In this document: in pieces, positions 1 to 7,807 of the stretch
How the letters are laid out: each line of letters opens with the position of its first letter
How positions within the stretch are numbered: the first letter of the stretch is position 1
Assembly (NCBI GenBank): GCA_937907415.1
Contig: CALCHY010000326.1
Location: forward strand, 1 to 11,742
Source: an uncultured Trueperaceae bacterium
Lineage (GTDB): Bacteria; Deinococcota; Deinococci; Deinococcales; Trueperaceae
Length of the DNA stretch: 11,742 bases
Direction: 5' to 3'
The notes under the pieces: generated by a model
The model's input: the letters and a program-made list of their open reading frames with translations, nothing else
Databases searched by the model: none
What the model was told of the DNA's origin: nothing
Position numbers and translations under genes: made by a program

Positions 1-176
1 CGCGAATCTTGTCGGCCTTGGTCATCTCTTGTGACAACAGTGTAGTCCAGATTCCGTTGTATGAACCGCCCCGCGTCTTCCGGAGGGTAGTTTGCTTGAG
101 TCAGAGTTAAGTCCCGTCTTGTCTGAAAATCCCTCCAGGGCCAGTCATTGCTAGGATGCCAAGCCCACCTCCTCAC
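1..176 (-). CDS. Possible partial coding region running off the left edge
   Basis: This minus-strand frame stays open from at least the GTG at 174-176 to the window edge. Translated, it gives a plausible soluble, polar sequence that includes WPWRDFQTRRDL and PPEDAGRFIQRNLDY. I do not recognise it. The GTG has no good ribosome-binding site, and the same frame is also open further upstream, so the true start is unknown. The frame lies +1 relative to the 64-residue candidate just upstream, which ends where this one becomes convincing. The two could therefore be halves of one gene broken by a frameshift. Its codons are less GC-biased than those of the 64-residue candidate. It could also be a chance open frame. 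Confidence 0.3.
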   Translation of the reverse strand, partial: MRRWAWHPSNDWPWRDFQTRRDLTLTQANYPPEDAGRFIQRNLDYTVVTRDDQGRQDS

Positions 177-345
177 TGCTGGTAGTGGTTGAAGCAGCGG
201 CGCTGTTGTGCAGCTCCATGTCCAGGTACTTCCGGCCCGAGAGCCACACTTCGGACCGGCCCTCGACCACAACCATGGCGTGCGATGATTTGGTAGTAGA
301 ATCCCTGACTCGCGCGGCATTAAGCGCCTCACGCTTGGCGGGCAA
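151..345 (-). CDS. Small protein of unknown function (64 residues), possible last gene of the operon
   Basis: The candidate starts at a TTG preceded by AGGGG (minus strand 356-352) with a 6-nt spacer, a good Shine-Dalgarno arrangement. It begins 9 nt after the TAG of the 290-residue gene, in the same frame. Codon third positions are strongly G/C over the first 45 codons, which argues for real coding sequence. The central part (AMVVVEGRSEVWLSGRKYLD) looks like a short beta-rich segment, and the tail is rich in Ala, Ser and Thr. I recognise no family. It could be a short operon gene, the remnant of a larger gene, or the N-terminal part of a gene that continues after a frameshift into the open frame at the left edge. 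Confidence 0.4.
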   Translation of the reverse strand: MPAKREALNAARVRDSTTKSSHAMVVVEGRSEVWLSGRKYLDMELHNSAAASTTTSSEEVGLAS

Positions 346-354
346 AGGCCGCCC

Positions 355-1227
355 CTAGTTGCCACAGCAACGAAAAGACACCGAGCCTACGTCTTCCGTT
401 GAGGCAAGCGCCCGAAACCAGCCAGCCAGCGTTACAATTGCATCTTCGGGAATTCTTCCGTCATCCGGACCAACAGGAAGATCTTCACTAACGAGCGCTT
501 TTGCATCTGGAGGCGTGGAAAGCCACACTTCGTCGAGGCCGGGTGCAGGTGTCCCACAATCACACGCCTCGAGCACTCTTGTCGATAGGAGCGCGTTGAT
601 CACTCTGCTCAAGCGCTTCATTTGCTCATCACTTAGCACGGGCCCGCCGTCTACGCCTTCAGCTACCCGAACGAACGCAATTGCGGCGGGTTTGTATCGA
701 GAATATGCAAGCTCAAGCGCGAACTGTGCGGTCCGAGTTCGGCCGAAAACACGTGGCACTTCTCGGTAGTCGGTGCCATTGCGTATCAGTTCGGCGGCCC
801 ACCATAGTCGTGACATGGCGTTTCGCAAAGGCCCGCCCGTGTATCTCCATTGACTTACGGCGCCATTCTGACCAAAACGCGCCTCAACGAAAGCCCGCCC
901 GATGTCAAGGCCAATCCAGCGCCAGAACTCGCTAGAGGCCGCAAGTCTTCTAGGGATGCGTAACGCCGCGTGGAGTCGTGGAGCAAACCATGCATCCAGT
1001 TCGTTCTTCTCCGAGTCGGAACGCGCCTTCAGTGCGCTTGGGGTAGCGACTAAATGCTTGATCAGCGCTTCGAGTGCCACCAGGTCAATCGAAGCAACTG
1101 GCAAAGACCTTTCCCATTTGCTAAGCGGGAAACGATGGTCGCTCAGCTCGGCAATCTCAAAATCGTACGGCACGAGCTTGGGCAGAAGAATATCAACTCC
1201 ACTTCCATATCCCTGGAGTTGGTTCAT
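355..1227 (-). CDS. Cassette B third gene: 290-residue protein, DUF6339-like, unknown function
   Basis: This soluble protein has no signal peptide or membrane segment. Two conserved-looking blocks stand out: EFWRWI at residues 100-105 and RNAMSRLWWAAEL at 135-147. They match blocks in the 248-residue protein of cassette A (EFWIWL at 94-99 and FYSRVWLRADL at 140-150) in the same order and similar spacing, so I infer paralogues. The pattern recalls the DUF6339 family as I remember it; a profile search is needed to confirm that. The C-terminus carries extra cysteines (CDCG, and CC near the end) that its paralogue lacks. The ATG start overlaps the stop of the 340-residue gene as ATGA, so translation is probably coupled. 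No catalytic motif is evident. The role is inferred only from context, as an accessory or effector partner of the upstream GHKL ATPase. Confidence 0.85.
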   Translation of the reverse strand: MNQLQGYGSGVDILLPKLVPYDFEIAELSDHRFPLSKWERSLPVASIDLVALEALIKHLVATPSALKARSDSEKNELDAWFAPRLHAALRIPRRLAASSEFWRWIGLDIGRAFVEARFGQNGAVSQWRYTGGPLRNAMSRLWWAAELIRNGTDYREVPRVFGRTRTAQFALELAYSRYKPAAIAFVRVAEGVDGGPVLSDEQMKRLSRVINALLSTRVLEACDCGTPAPGLDEVWLSTPPDAKALVSEDLPVGPDDGRIPEDAIVTLAGWFRALASTEDVGSVSFRCCGN

Positions 1228-2246
1228 CCGGAAACCTCCGCTATCGACACGAGTCTAGAGAGCGAATCCGCAGAAGAGCTCAGTGCTTGCACGGCAGTTC
1301 GGAGTCTGACTTCGATTTCGGTAGCACTAGTGCGCGCTTCCAACGAAGCGTAAAGCTCGTCAAGCCGAGCCTCCTTGCTGCCGAGTTCCGGATACATATG
1401 TGGCAGGATCACATCTAGAGTGGTTGACTGCCACCCACCCGGGATTACTAGCTCTTCCGTTTCTGGATCTCGTTCAACAGAGTGGACTGCTGCGTTCAGG
1501 AGAGAACTCCAGATTCCTTCCTTGATTACCGAGAACACTGAGGACTTGACTAATGCTGCCGTTCCCGTCGCGGCGACATCATGAAGTAGGGAGTGAATGG
1601 CCTCGTGACGAGAGTTCAGCCAAACGGTAGGCTCTGGATCAAATGTCATTGCATAGAGGTCGCCGTCATGCGAGCGACGCCATGAATCGTGAGAGGCGCG
1701 AAAGTCCTCCCAACGCACGTCCAGGCCGCCTTCAAATGGGTTCGTGAACGGATCCACACGAAGGTCGACAGACGGGCCCTCGCCAACCAAGGCACCGAAG
1801 AAGTTAGCTCGTCCAGCACGCGGTCTCAAGATCTCTGGGCTGGCCCGATACAACAAGGGACGAACTACGACAACTCCTCGTAACGTCCTTCTGTCAAGCG
1901 TAATCTTGCCATGCCATGTGTCACCTGTCCTGAACAGTGGCGTTACGAATCGGGTCATGGTCGCTGAACAGTGAACCGAGAGGATTGCGCTAATGGCAGC
2001 GTCAACCGATTCCTCCGGATGAAGAAGAGCGGACAGGTTCCTACTAGTATCAAGGACCTTGAACGACACTTGCAGACGAGTCCAGTCGCCCGATCCTAGA
2101 TCATAGGCTTGCCTGACGTTGCCGTCGCCCAGTTCCATCGATGGAAACGAAGCCCTCTCGCCAGTGTCTAGGTCCTCGAACTCCATCGGCTGGATCGTAA
2201 GTCCATCGGTAATCGCATGGGGCGGAAACGTTCTAGTCGTCGACAT
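1224..2246 (-). CDS. Cassette B second gene: 340-residue protein of unknown function
   Basis: The ATG start lies 14 nt inside the end of the preceding ATPase gene, and the stop overlaps the next start by 4 nt (ATGA), so it sits in a tight co-translated series. The first 200 residues look beta-rich and contain LRGVVVVR at 122-129. The last 130 look mostly helical (IWSSLLNAAV, then a C-terminal region of heptad-like leucines). The 315-residue protein of cassette A has LRAVVVVR at 77-84, followed by a similar beta-to-helix transition. I therefore infer distant paralogy, though the match is weak outside that block. There are no Cys/His clusters, no clear nuclease motif and no membrane segment. 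A structural adaptor or DNA-contacting partner of the ATPase is possible but not shown. Confidence 0.85.
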   Translation of the reverse strand: MSTTRTFPPHAITDGLTIQPMEFEDLDTGERASFPSMELGDGNVRQAYDLGSGDWTRLQVSFKVLDTSRNLSALLHPEESVDAAISAILSVHCSATMTRFVTPLFRTGDTWHGKITLDRRTLRGVVVVRPLLYRASPEILRPRAGRANFFGALVGEGPSVDLRVDPFTNPFEGGLDVRWEDFRASHDSWRRSHDGDLYAMTFDPEPTVWLNSRHEAIHSLLHDVAATGTAALVKSSVFSVIKEGIWSSLLNAAVHSVERDPETEELVIPGGWQSTTLDVILPHMYPELGSKEARLDELYASLEARTSATEIEVRLRTAVQALSSSADSLSRLVSIAEVSG

Positions 2247-4125
2247 CTTCGCCCGAGGTCCACGAAAGCTCGACGCGAAGCCTACTAGCCGAGACGGGTA
2301 TCCCGCTCGCCTCCGACTTCGACAGGCCAGTGAATCCGACGCGGCGGCTAGGCGCCCTCAAGAGGATTCCTCCGGCTGCGTTGACGTCGACACCTCCTGC
2401 AGACAACTCCTGCCACCCGAGCGGAACGCTTTTACCCGACTCGACGTCTAGAGCGAGTTTAGGAGTTGCGCGAAGGGGCAATAGGTCCTCTGAGGCGGAG
2501 ATCTCCCCTGACACTCTCCACTTCCCTGCCTCAAGTGTTGCCGTGAGTCGGTGGAATGCAGGCTTTGGGCGAGAGCCAGGCGACCCGCTCTTGCTCGCTT
2601 GGAGCATCCGTCTCAACTCCAGCGGACCCTCGGCATCATCCCCCCTCAGAGGTCGAATGATCTTCTTGAGCTCGTTGGTGAGACGGGAGAAGAACTCTTT
2701 TAGTCGGGCACCCGTTCCCTGCTTATAGATTCCAGCCAGCTCGGGTGCGTACTCCCATCGATCGTGGGACGGAGGTTCTGCAGCTCGAAGAAACTCCTCT
2801 ACATTCTCGGCAAACGAGGCGTGCTGGGCCGCCGTTCCAGCCAGCAACAGCCCGTGAAAAGCTCGTCCACCTACCAAGAGATTCCGCTGCGGCAGATACC
2901 GAACTACCATATGGCGACCTCGGATAAGAGCGATATGGTCCAGCAAATCGGAGTCGGGCAGAACCTTCGTTCTCGTGGCAATCCTTACTACGAGATGCGT
3001 GTCAGCCGTTACACTCGCAGGAATTGGCCTCACTTCTTGTTGGCCATCCAAGGTCTGCGTCAAGTCCAGCGAAACGTCAAGTTTGACCACGTCCCCCTCT
3101 TGTGGCTCAGAGTCAACGAGTTCGCCTGACCTGTAGTTTTCATATGCTTGGCAGAATGAGGGTACGTGGGCTCTAGGGTCAACGTCTTGCGTCGCCACGA
3201 GCTCACCGTTTCGTTCGTGCTCTATTATGACTCGTAACCCGCCACGAAGCATCGCCGGCCAGAAGTTGCTAGCAGCCGCTCTCTGAATCTCCTCAAGCGC
3301 CCTTACGCTATCCCCTTGGTTCAAGGGATTCCGAAATCCAACGATTAAAAGGCTCGTGCCAAAGCGTTGGGCCTGTTCGACGTGGCCAGGAAGGACACTG
3401 CGGTCGAGTTGCATGGGAATTAACGTGCTGCGGTCAGCCCACATGGATTCGAACTCGGTGCCTGGATTTGAGAACCAGCCAGGCCCGGCGAACTCGTCGC
3501 CATGTGTCGAATGCCATGGTAGTTCGGCTTTTCCCGAGATCCGGAAACGTCCCCGCATTTCGGCGTTCATGTGGTTCGGATGAACCTCTGACGCGACCAT
3601 TACCGTGAGAAGGGAAGAACACGTCCAATTGACAGCTTTGCCGAGCCCAAAAGATCCGCCGGCGGTGGACGACCGTTTAGACGTGTTCAGATTGTCTCGA
3701 ATCAAAGCGTAATACGGATTGTCCTCGTCAACGGTAGGGGTTTCTCCTCCATAGAGCCCGGTCGTGCCGTAGTCATCGATCCGGAGAAGGGTTATAGAGT
3801 CTGCGCCTTCCACCTCTTCTAAACCTCTTCTGAGTCTCGTTCCAATCTTCTGCTTGTGCTGGGCAGCCGCGCGAGCGTGAGCGAGCAAGGCTCGAAGTTG
3901 CAGAGCTTCAGAGAATGCCGCGTACTCAGCAAAACTCTTCTCAAGCTCAATGAGCTTGTACCTAATCGTTACCGGGCCTTCTTTAAGGGCAGCGTCCAAG
4001 CTGTTTTGTCCCGTTTCACGGACCAACGTATCTAGGGTCGGGGGCGTTGCAAAGGCATTTGCGTTGCCGAAATCTCGTCCTCTGTCAGCAGGAGGCGGGC
4101 GCCACTGCCACTCGCCAGGCCTCAT
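2233..4125 (-). CDS. Cassette B first gene: GHKL-fold ATPase (MORC/MutL/Hsp90-like), about 630 residues
   Basis: The four ATP-site elements of GHKL ATPases appear in order, numbered from the ATG at 4125. The N box is RETGQNSLDA, with Glu37, Asn41 and Asp44. The G1 box is DDYGTTGLYGG (Asp118, Gly120, Gly123). The G2/lid region is GGSFGLGK (156-163), and the G3-like block is FGTSLLIV (255-262). Glu in the N box is the usual catalytic base, so the enzyme is probably active. A shared C-terminal block, HIALIRGRHMVVRYLP, lies near residues 397-412. I chose ATG 4125, which has GGTGG 7 nt upstream, because the paralogue's N-terminus aligns from here (WQWRP versus WWFDP). An in-frame GTG at 4200 would add 25 residues. 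GHKL ATPases typically dimerise on ATP binding to clamp or remodel DNA. It is not MutL or gyrase, because their C-terminal domains are absent. Confidence 0.93.
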   Translation of the reverse strand: MRPGEWQWRPPPADRGRDFGNANAFATPPTLDTLVRETGQNSLDAALKEGPVTIRYKLIELEKSFAEYAAFSEALQLRALLAHARAAAQHKQKIGTRLRRGLEEVEGADSITLLRIDDYGTTGLYGGETPTVDEDNPYYALIRDNLNTSKRSSTAGGSFGLGKAVNWTCSSLLTVMVASEVHPNHMNAEMRGRFRISGKAELPWHSTHGDEFAGPGWFSNPGTEFESMWADRSTLIPMQLDRSVLPGHVEQAQRFGTSLLIVGFRNPLNQGDSVRALEEIQRAAASNFWPAMLRGGLRVIIEHERNGELVATQDVDPRAHVPSFCQAYENYRSGELVDSEPQEGDVVKLDVSLDLTQTLDGQQEVRPIPASVTADTHLVVRIATRTKVLPDSDLLDHIALIRGRHMVVRYLPQRNLLVGGRAFHGLLLAGTAAQHASFAENVEEFLRAAEPPSHDRWEYAPELAGIYKQGTGARLKEFFSRLTNELKKIIRPLRGDDAEGPLELRRMLQASKSGSPGSRPKPAFHRLTATLEAGKWRVSGEISASEDLLPLRATPKLALDVESGKSVPLGWQELSAGGVDVNAAGGILLRAPSRRVGFTGLSKSEASGIPVSASRLRVELSWTSGEDVDD

Positions 4126-4157
4126 GGCGCGACCACCAAGTAGAGTACTGCCTTCAT
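4122..4157 (-). other. Mini-ORF (11 codons) overlapping the start of the second ATPase gene
   Basis: An ATG at 4157-4155, preceded by a purine-rich GGGGGA, opens a frame of 11 codons (MKAVLYLVVAP). Its TGA overlaps the ATPase ATG as ATGA at 4125-4122. This has the form of a leader peptide that would couple initiation of the downstream gene. The same frame extends upstream to a TTG near 4227 without a stop, so a slightly longer peptide is possible. Evidence for translation is only positional. Confidence 0.3.
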
Positions 4158-4200
4158 TTTCTCGTCCCCCATCAATAAGGAAACTAGCTGGACCGCGCAC

Positions 4201-4336
4201 CTAGCGGTGCGCCTTCTTGTCTGACTCAATTAGCGTAACAAACCGTGAGGCGCCACGTCCGACCCCGACAGCCTAGCTCTGTCTCTCTTGAAAGAATCTA
4301 AAGGCAAATGGGGCTCCGGCCGAACTACGGCAAAGC
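4201..4336. other. Gap between the vsr gene and cassette B
   Basis: This is the only sizeable break within the eight-gene core; every other junction overlaps. With the ATPase start set at 4125 the gap is about 210 nt. I see no hairpin followed by a T-run, so no clear intrinsic terminator, and no convincing -35/-10 pair on the minus strand. It may hold an internal promoter for cassette B, but the sequence does not show one plainly. Confidence 0.4.
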
Positions 4337-4741
4337 TCATAGCTGTCGCACAGCCTGCTCAATAGCAACAATTCGCCGCCTCAGTAAGTCAGCGTTCTGC
4401 GCTTCGCATTGCCAAACGACGGCTACCTCCCAGCCAGCCTCCCTCAGCTCGGTCACATTGTTCACATCGCGTTTGACATTTTGGCAGAACTTCAAGAGCC
4501 AGAAGTCTCGATTGGTCTTCGGCGTAGACGCCAACTTGCATTCCTGATGCCGGTGCCAAAAGCATCCATGTACGAACACTGCCACCTTGGCCTTGGAAAA
4601 CACGATATCTGGCGTTCCTGGAAGGTCTTTGGAGTGGAGGTAGTAACGCAAGCCCCGTCGCCAAAGCTGCTTCCTTACCAAGAGCTCCGGCGCAGTATCA
4701 AACCGTCTGACACGCCGCATTTGACCAGAGGAATCACTCAT
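4337..4741 (-). CDS. vsr: Very short patch repair (Vsr-type) endonuclease
   Basis: This full-length Vsr-like protein has about 134 residues, against 156 in E. coli. Family landmarks are all present, counted from the TTG one codon upstream: RRVRRFDTAPELLVR (10-24, with Glu20), DLPGTPDIVF (40-49, with the catalytic Asp46), and HGCFWHRHQEC (59-69), which supplies His59, Cys61, His64, His66 and Cys69. The fourth zinc-site cysteine is in WQCE near the C-terminus, where many relatives have WEC. A Val occupies the position of E. coli Thr63. Vsr enzymes nick DNA at T:G mismatches made by deamination of 5-methylcytosine, so pairing with the upstream C5 methyltransferase fits. The ATG overlaps the methyltransferase TGA (TGATG), and a TTG one codon earlier is an alternative start. 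In this context it may instead serve as a strand-nicking restriction effector, which is inference. Confidence 0.96.
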   Translation of the reverse strand: MSDSSGQMRRVRRFDTAPELLVRKQLWRRGLRYYLHSKDLPGTPDIVFSKAKVAVFVHGCFWHRHQECKLASTPKTNRDFWLLKFCQNVKRDVNNVTELREAGWEVAVVWQCEAQNADLLRRRIVAIEQAVRQL

Positions 4742-6120
4742 CAACTACCAATTGAACCCTGTTCGGTGGCAGCCAATGCAGTAAGGACTACATGAAAGGC
4801 GAGAGGAGGCGGCACCGCGTCGCCAATCATCCTTGCAATTGAGGTTCTGGATGGAACCATGCCGCTAGCGCCAATGAACTTGAAGTCATCGGGAAAGCCC
4901 TGCACTCTAGCGCCTTCGTGTAGCGTAAGTGTTCGCCTACGTGTCGGATGTATATATCGCCCACGGCCCGGAGACAAAAACCCCGTGGACAAAGTGCCTG
5001 CTGGTCGGTCTGCACGAAGCCGTCCGTAGACGGCCGGGTACGTGTGGCCATCCTTGTGCGAATCTGGCCGCTGGTGCTCCGGCAGTTCATAGAGGCCTTT
5101 CGCAAACAGGTAATCGATTCGGCGTTTGTTCTCATCCGATAGCTCAGATGGGGCATCGTACGCGTCAACTATTTCGATGTCCTCTAAGTCCATGATCGCA
5201 TCCATGAGCGAAACCGGTGGCAAGCGTAGGTTCTTGAGCCAAGTACCCGCAAATTTGGCGAATGGGCCAAGGATGCCCTTCTGAACCGCAACCGTAAAGT
5301 GCCTTCTTCTGGTCTGGGCCACCCCAACGCGGTCTGCGGACAAGATATCCGCGAACAGAATTTCGTAGCCAAGCTGTAAGAGCTTGTTATGGGTTGCCCC
5401 CACGACGTCACCCGCGTCCGCCATGACCGTCGCCACATTCTCTATAATGACGACTTTCGCGCGGAGCGCATGGGCAGCTGCAGCCATCCAGAAGTAGAGT
5501 TGATTTCTATCGTCCTGCCCACGCGTATGGTTGTTGAGGCTACTATGGCCCTGACACGGGGGGCCGCCGATGAGAAGGTCGATAGGTGCAATGCCTGCTA
5601 GCCATGCGCCCTCAGGCAGGATAGAACTGGCGGGGTCCAGGCGAGAAGGCTCGTCCGTGCTTCTAAGCGACAATGGCGAAAAAAGATCTCGAACTGAACC
5701 GACGTATTCCTTGCGGGCTAGATTATTGAACTGATTGACGTCAACGGCTTCGGCATCTATGTCAAGGACCAGTTCATTCTTGCTCTTCATGCCGAGCGCA
5801 TCGACAGCCCACCCAGCTCCCAGGGCCATGCCACCAGATCCGGAGAATAGATCCACGATGGAGATTCGGCGAGCAGGACGCCTGTCGGCAATTGGTTTCG
5901 ATCCGCGGAGTCGTGCAATTTGCCACGCTACCGCTGGCGGAAGCCCGATGTCTACACCATCGGGTGTGATAAGGAACCGTGAGCTTCCCGCAGCCGACCT
6001 CACGACCTGGCAAAACCCTTCAGATGTCAAGCCGTAGTCCAGCGACAGCAAATCGCCATCTACTTTGTCGTGGTCTTTGGCTGGATGGACGTCTGAAAGC
6101 CTTGTCTTAAGTGAACTCAC
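4741..6120 (-). CDS. DNA (cytosine-5)-methyltransferase, 459 residues
   Basis: It transfers a methyl group from S-adenosylmethionine to cytosine C5 in a specific DNA site. Conserved motifs appear in order: motif I VDLFSGSGGM (89-98), motif IV GGPPCQGHS with the catalytic Cys189, motif VI ENV (227-229), motif VIII QTRRR (269-273), motif IX RPAGTLSTG and motif X GDAVPPPLA near the C-terminus. The stretch between VIII and IX that holds the target-recognition domain is short, and the site cannot be read from sequence alone. About 85 residues precede motif I, longer than in minimal enzymes, and form a separate N-terminal region I do not recognise. The GTG start overlaps the upstream stop as GTGA, and the stop overlaps vsr. 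It probably protects self DNA from the flanking ATPase modules. Confidence 0.97.
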   Translation of the reverse strand: MSSLKTRLSDVHPAKDHDKVDGDLLSLDYGLTSEGFCQVVRSAAGSSRFLITPDGVDIGLPPAVAWQIARLRGSKPIADRRPARRISIVDLFSGSGGMALGAGWAVDALGMKSKNELVLDIDAEAVDVNQFNNLARKEYVGSVRDLFSPLSLRSTDEPSRLDPASSILPEGAWLAGIAPIDLLIGGPPCQGHSSLNNHTRGQDDRNQLYFWMAAAAHALRAKVVIIENVATVMADAGDVVGATHNKLLQLGYEILFADILSADRVGVAQTRRRHFTVAVQKGILGPFAKFAGTWLKNLRLPPVSLMDAIMDLEDIEIVDAYDAPSELSDENKRRIDYLFAKGLYELPEHQRPDSHKDGHTYPAVYGRLRADRPAGTLSTGFLSPGRGRYIHPTRRRTLTLHEGARVQGFPDDFKFIGASGMVPSRTSIARMIGDAVPPPLAFHVVLTALAATEQGSIGS

Positions 6121-6863
6121 CGTCCCATTACCGTAGCGTGAACCTCATGCACCAAGTTCTGAGCTTCGTCATAACTCAAGAGTTCGTATGCGCTAGCCGC
6201 CTGTCGACGCCTTAGTTCCTTGGCCATCTCCCGCATGACTTTCGTCTTTACCGAAGGAGTGTCAGGCGAGCTGTCCGGATACTGAAAAAGCAAGAGTGCC
6301 CGAACGACGTTGGGAATCTGGCCGTAGTCGGTCCTCAGGATGTGGCTTCTCCACAAATCCTGGTCGCCTCGTTCTGCAAGTCCGTACGGATCCGTACGAT
6401 CCCCATCGTAGACTAAGTCCGCTCTGAGCCATACCCGGGAGTAAAACCCGCTCTCCAGGCTGGTAGTCAACCCATAATTTGAGTCGCGGGCGCCAAACTT
6501 GTCACTGCCGTCTCCATGCCTCCAAGTGACCAGCTTCGACAGATAATCGTGCTGCCCCCCCAAGACAAGCCAAATCCAGAACTCGTGATCTACAGCGATA
6601 GCCGGAGGCAATGAAAGGGTGACGTGGACTACTCGGGCGGCCTTACCCTCGAATCGAGCAAAGTACCGTGCGTCGCCTTTGTCCGGTTCGCCGAGATCTC
6701 GACGGATCGACTGCAATTCAAGAGCTAGATCGTCTACCAGGTCTAGATCGAAACTATCGGATCCCTCGCCAACCCAAATGACCTCTGGCGTCGCCGATTC
6801 TCCTCGCCTTAGTGCATCTAGCGTACGGCTGCCTTCCGTAATGGTGACCGTGGGATACCTCAC
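6117..6863 (-). CDS. Cassette A third gene: 248-residue protein, DUF6339-like, unknown function
   Basis: This soluble protein has no signal peptide or membrane helices. Residues 66-99 (FARFEGKAARVVHV through EFWIWL) and 140-150 (FYSRVWLRADL) line up with FAPRLHAALRIP, EFWRWI and SRLWWAAEL in the 290-residue gene of cassette B, which marks the two as paralogues of one family. The fold recalls DUF6339 from memory, which is tentative. The C-terminal third is charged and helical (KVMREMAKELRRRQA). Both ends overlap neighbours as GTGA: its GTG overlaps the stop of the 315-residue gene, and its stop overlaps the methyltransferase GTG. I see no catalytic signature. By position it belongs functionally with the ATPase two genes upstream. 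Confidence 0.87.
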   Translation of the reverse strand: MRYPTVTITEGSRTLDALRRGESATPEVIWVGEGSDSFDLDLVDDLALELQSIRRDLGEPDKGDARYFARFEGKAARVVHVTLSLPPAIAVDHEFWIWLVLGGQHDYLSKLVTWRHGDGSDKFGARDSNYGLTTSLESGFYSRVWLRADLVYDGDRTDPYGLAERGDQDLWRSHILRTDYGQIPNVVRALLLFQYPDSSPDTPSVKTKVMREMAKELRRRQAASAYELLSYDEAQNLVHEVHATVMGR

Positions 6864-7807
6864 CTCGGCCCTCCCATCTGGTTACGCGAGAGTACGCGCG
6901 CTAATCCTACCGAAGCTTGTGCCCTACCCCGAATGAACGAGATGGCGGATATGCGTCCCGAGTCGTCAGAGAGACGTTCCTTCAAGGAGTCGAAGTCCTC
7001 CGAGTATTCTATGCCGAGACCCGCCAGGACACTACCCAACAGCGTAGTGTGCTCCGTCTCAAAGCTGTCGGCATTCTCAATGGCCACAATTGACGCTTCG
7101 ACAAAGACATCTGCCGCGATTTGTGCGGCAAGTGCTTCGCCGCCTGCCTCTCCTGCAAATGCCCGCTGTAGGTGGGTGGAGAATCTATCGTTGATAACCA
7201 CCGTCAACGCCGAGATTGGCTCTAGGTATGGATCCCTCGTGTTCCAGTCAAGCGCCCACACGGCGTCCTTGGACATCCCGTTCTCCTCGAACCACTCTGG
7301 CGGCATCGTTGAAACACTGAAGCGGTTACCGTCTCTTCTTAGATTGACATGAAAAGCTCTAGCGGCTACGACCTGATCAGGCCGGGAAGCCCGCCCCTCA
7401 CGTCGGGGAATTCCCGAAGCCGGAGTCACCATCAGAATGAACTCCATCCGCCTGCCTAATGCAAACTCGTCGGAGTCAAGGGTCAAGTCAATGCTGGCTG
7501 GAAGCTCGCTCAATGGCCAGGACACGACGGAACGCCAAAGCTTACGAGCGCGATCACGAACGACAACCACTGCTCGGAGATCTCCAATCGGGATATCCGC
7601 GGCATCAGCAACTTCTTGTCCATCGAAAGCTAACTCAAACGAGGGAAGAAACTCCTTTGGCAATGAACCCCGGTCGAACCAATAGCTCTCGTCTTCCTCG
7701 TACTTACTCGTCGGGCTACAACGAAAACGAACACCGTGGAGCAAGTAATCAGCCCGCAAGTACGGCTCCACGATTCGAGACTCCGAAGCACTCCAGCCTT
7801 GCGTCAC
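6860..7807 (-). CDS. Cassette A second gene: 315-residue protein of unknown function
   Basis: The GTG start overlaps the ATPase TGA as GTGA, so translation is likely coupled to it. The first two thirds look beta-rich, with LRAVVVVR at residues 77-84 and an aromatic segment near 180-195 (WALDWNTRDPYLEP). The last third is helical (ALAAQIAADVFVEASIVAIENA). The LR[AG]VVVVR block and the strand-to-helix layout are shared with the 340-residue protein of cassette B, so I infer they are divergent copies of one family. No zinc ligands, nuclease motif, Walker motif or membrane segment is visible. Its strict position directly after a GHKL ATPase in both cassettes suggests it forms a complex with that ATPase, which is inference. 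Confidence 0.87.
   Translation of the reverse strand: MTQGWSASESRIVEPYLRADYLLHGVRFRCSPTSKYEEDESYWFDRGSLPKEFLPSFELAFDGQEVADAADIPIGDLRAVVVVRDRARKLWRSVVSWPLSELPASIDLTLDSDEFALGRRMEFILMVTPASGIPRREGRASRPDQVVAARAFHVNLRRDGNRFSVSTMPPEWFEENGMSKDAVWALDWNTRDPYLEPISALTVVINDRFSTHLQRAFAGEAGGEALAAQIAADVFVEASIVAIENADSFETEHTTLLGSVLAGLGIEYSEDFDSLKERLSDDSGRISAISFIRGRAQASVGLARVLSRNQMGGPR

Noticed and set aside
2133..2146. Perfect 14-bp palindrome TTCCATCGATGGAA inside the 340-residue gene
   Set aside because: About one such palindrome is expected by chance in a window of this size, and it lies within coding sequence with no promoter context.
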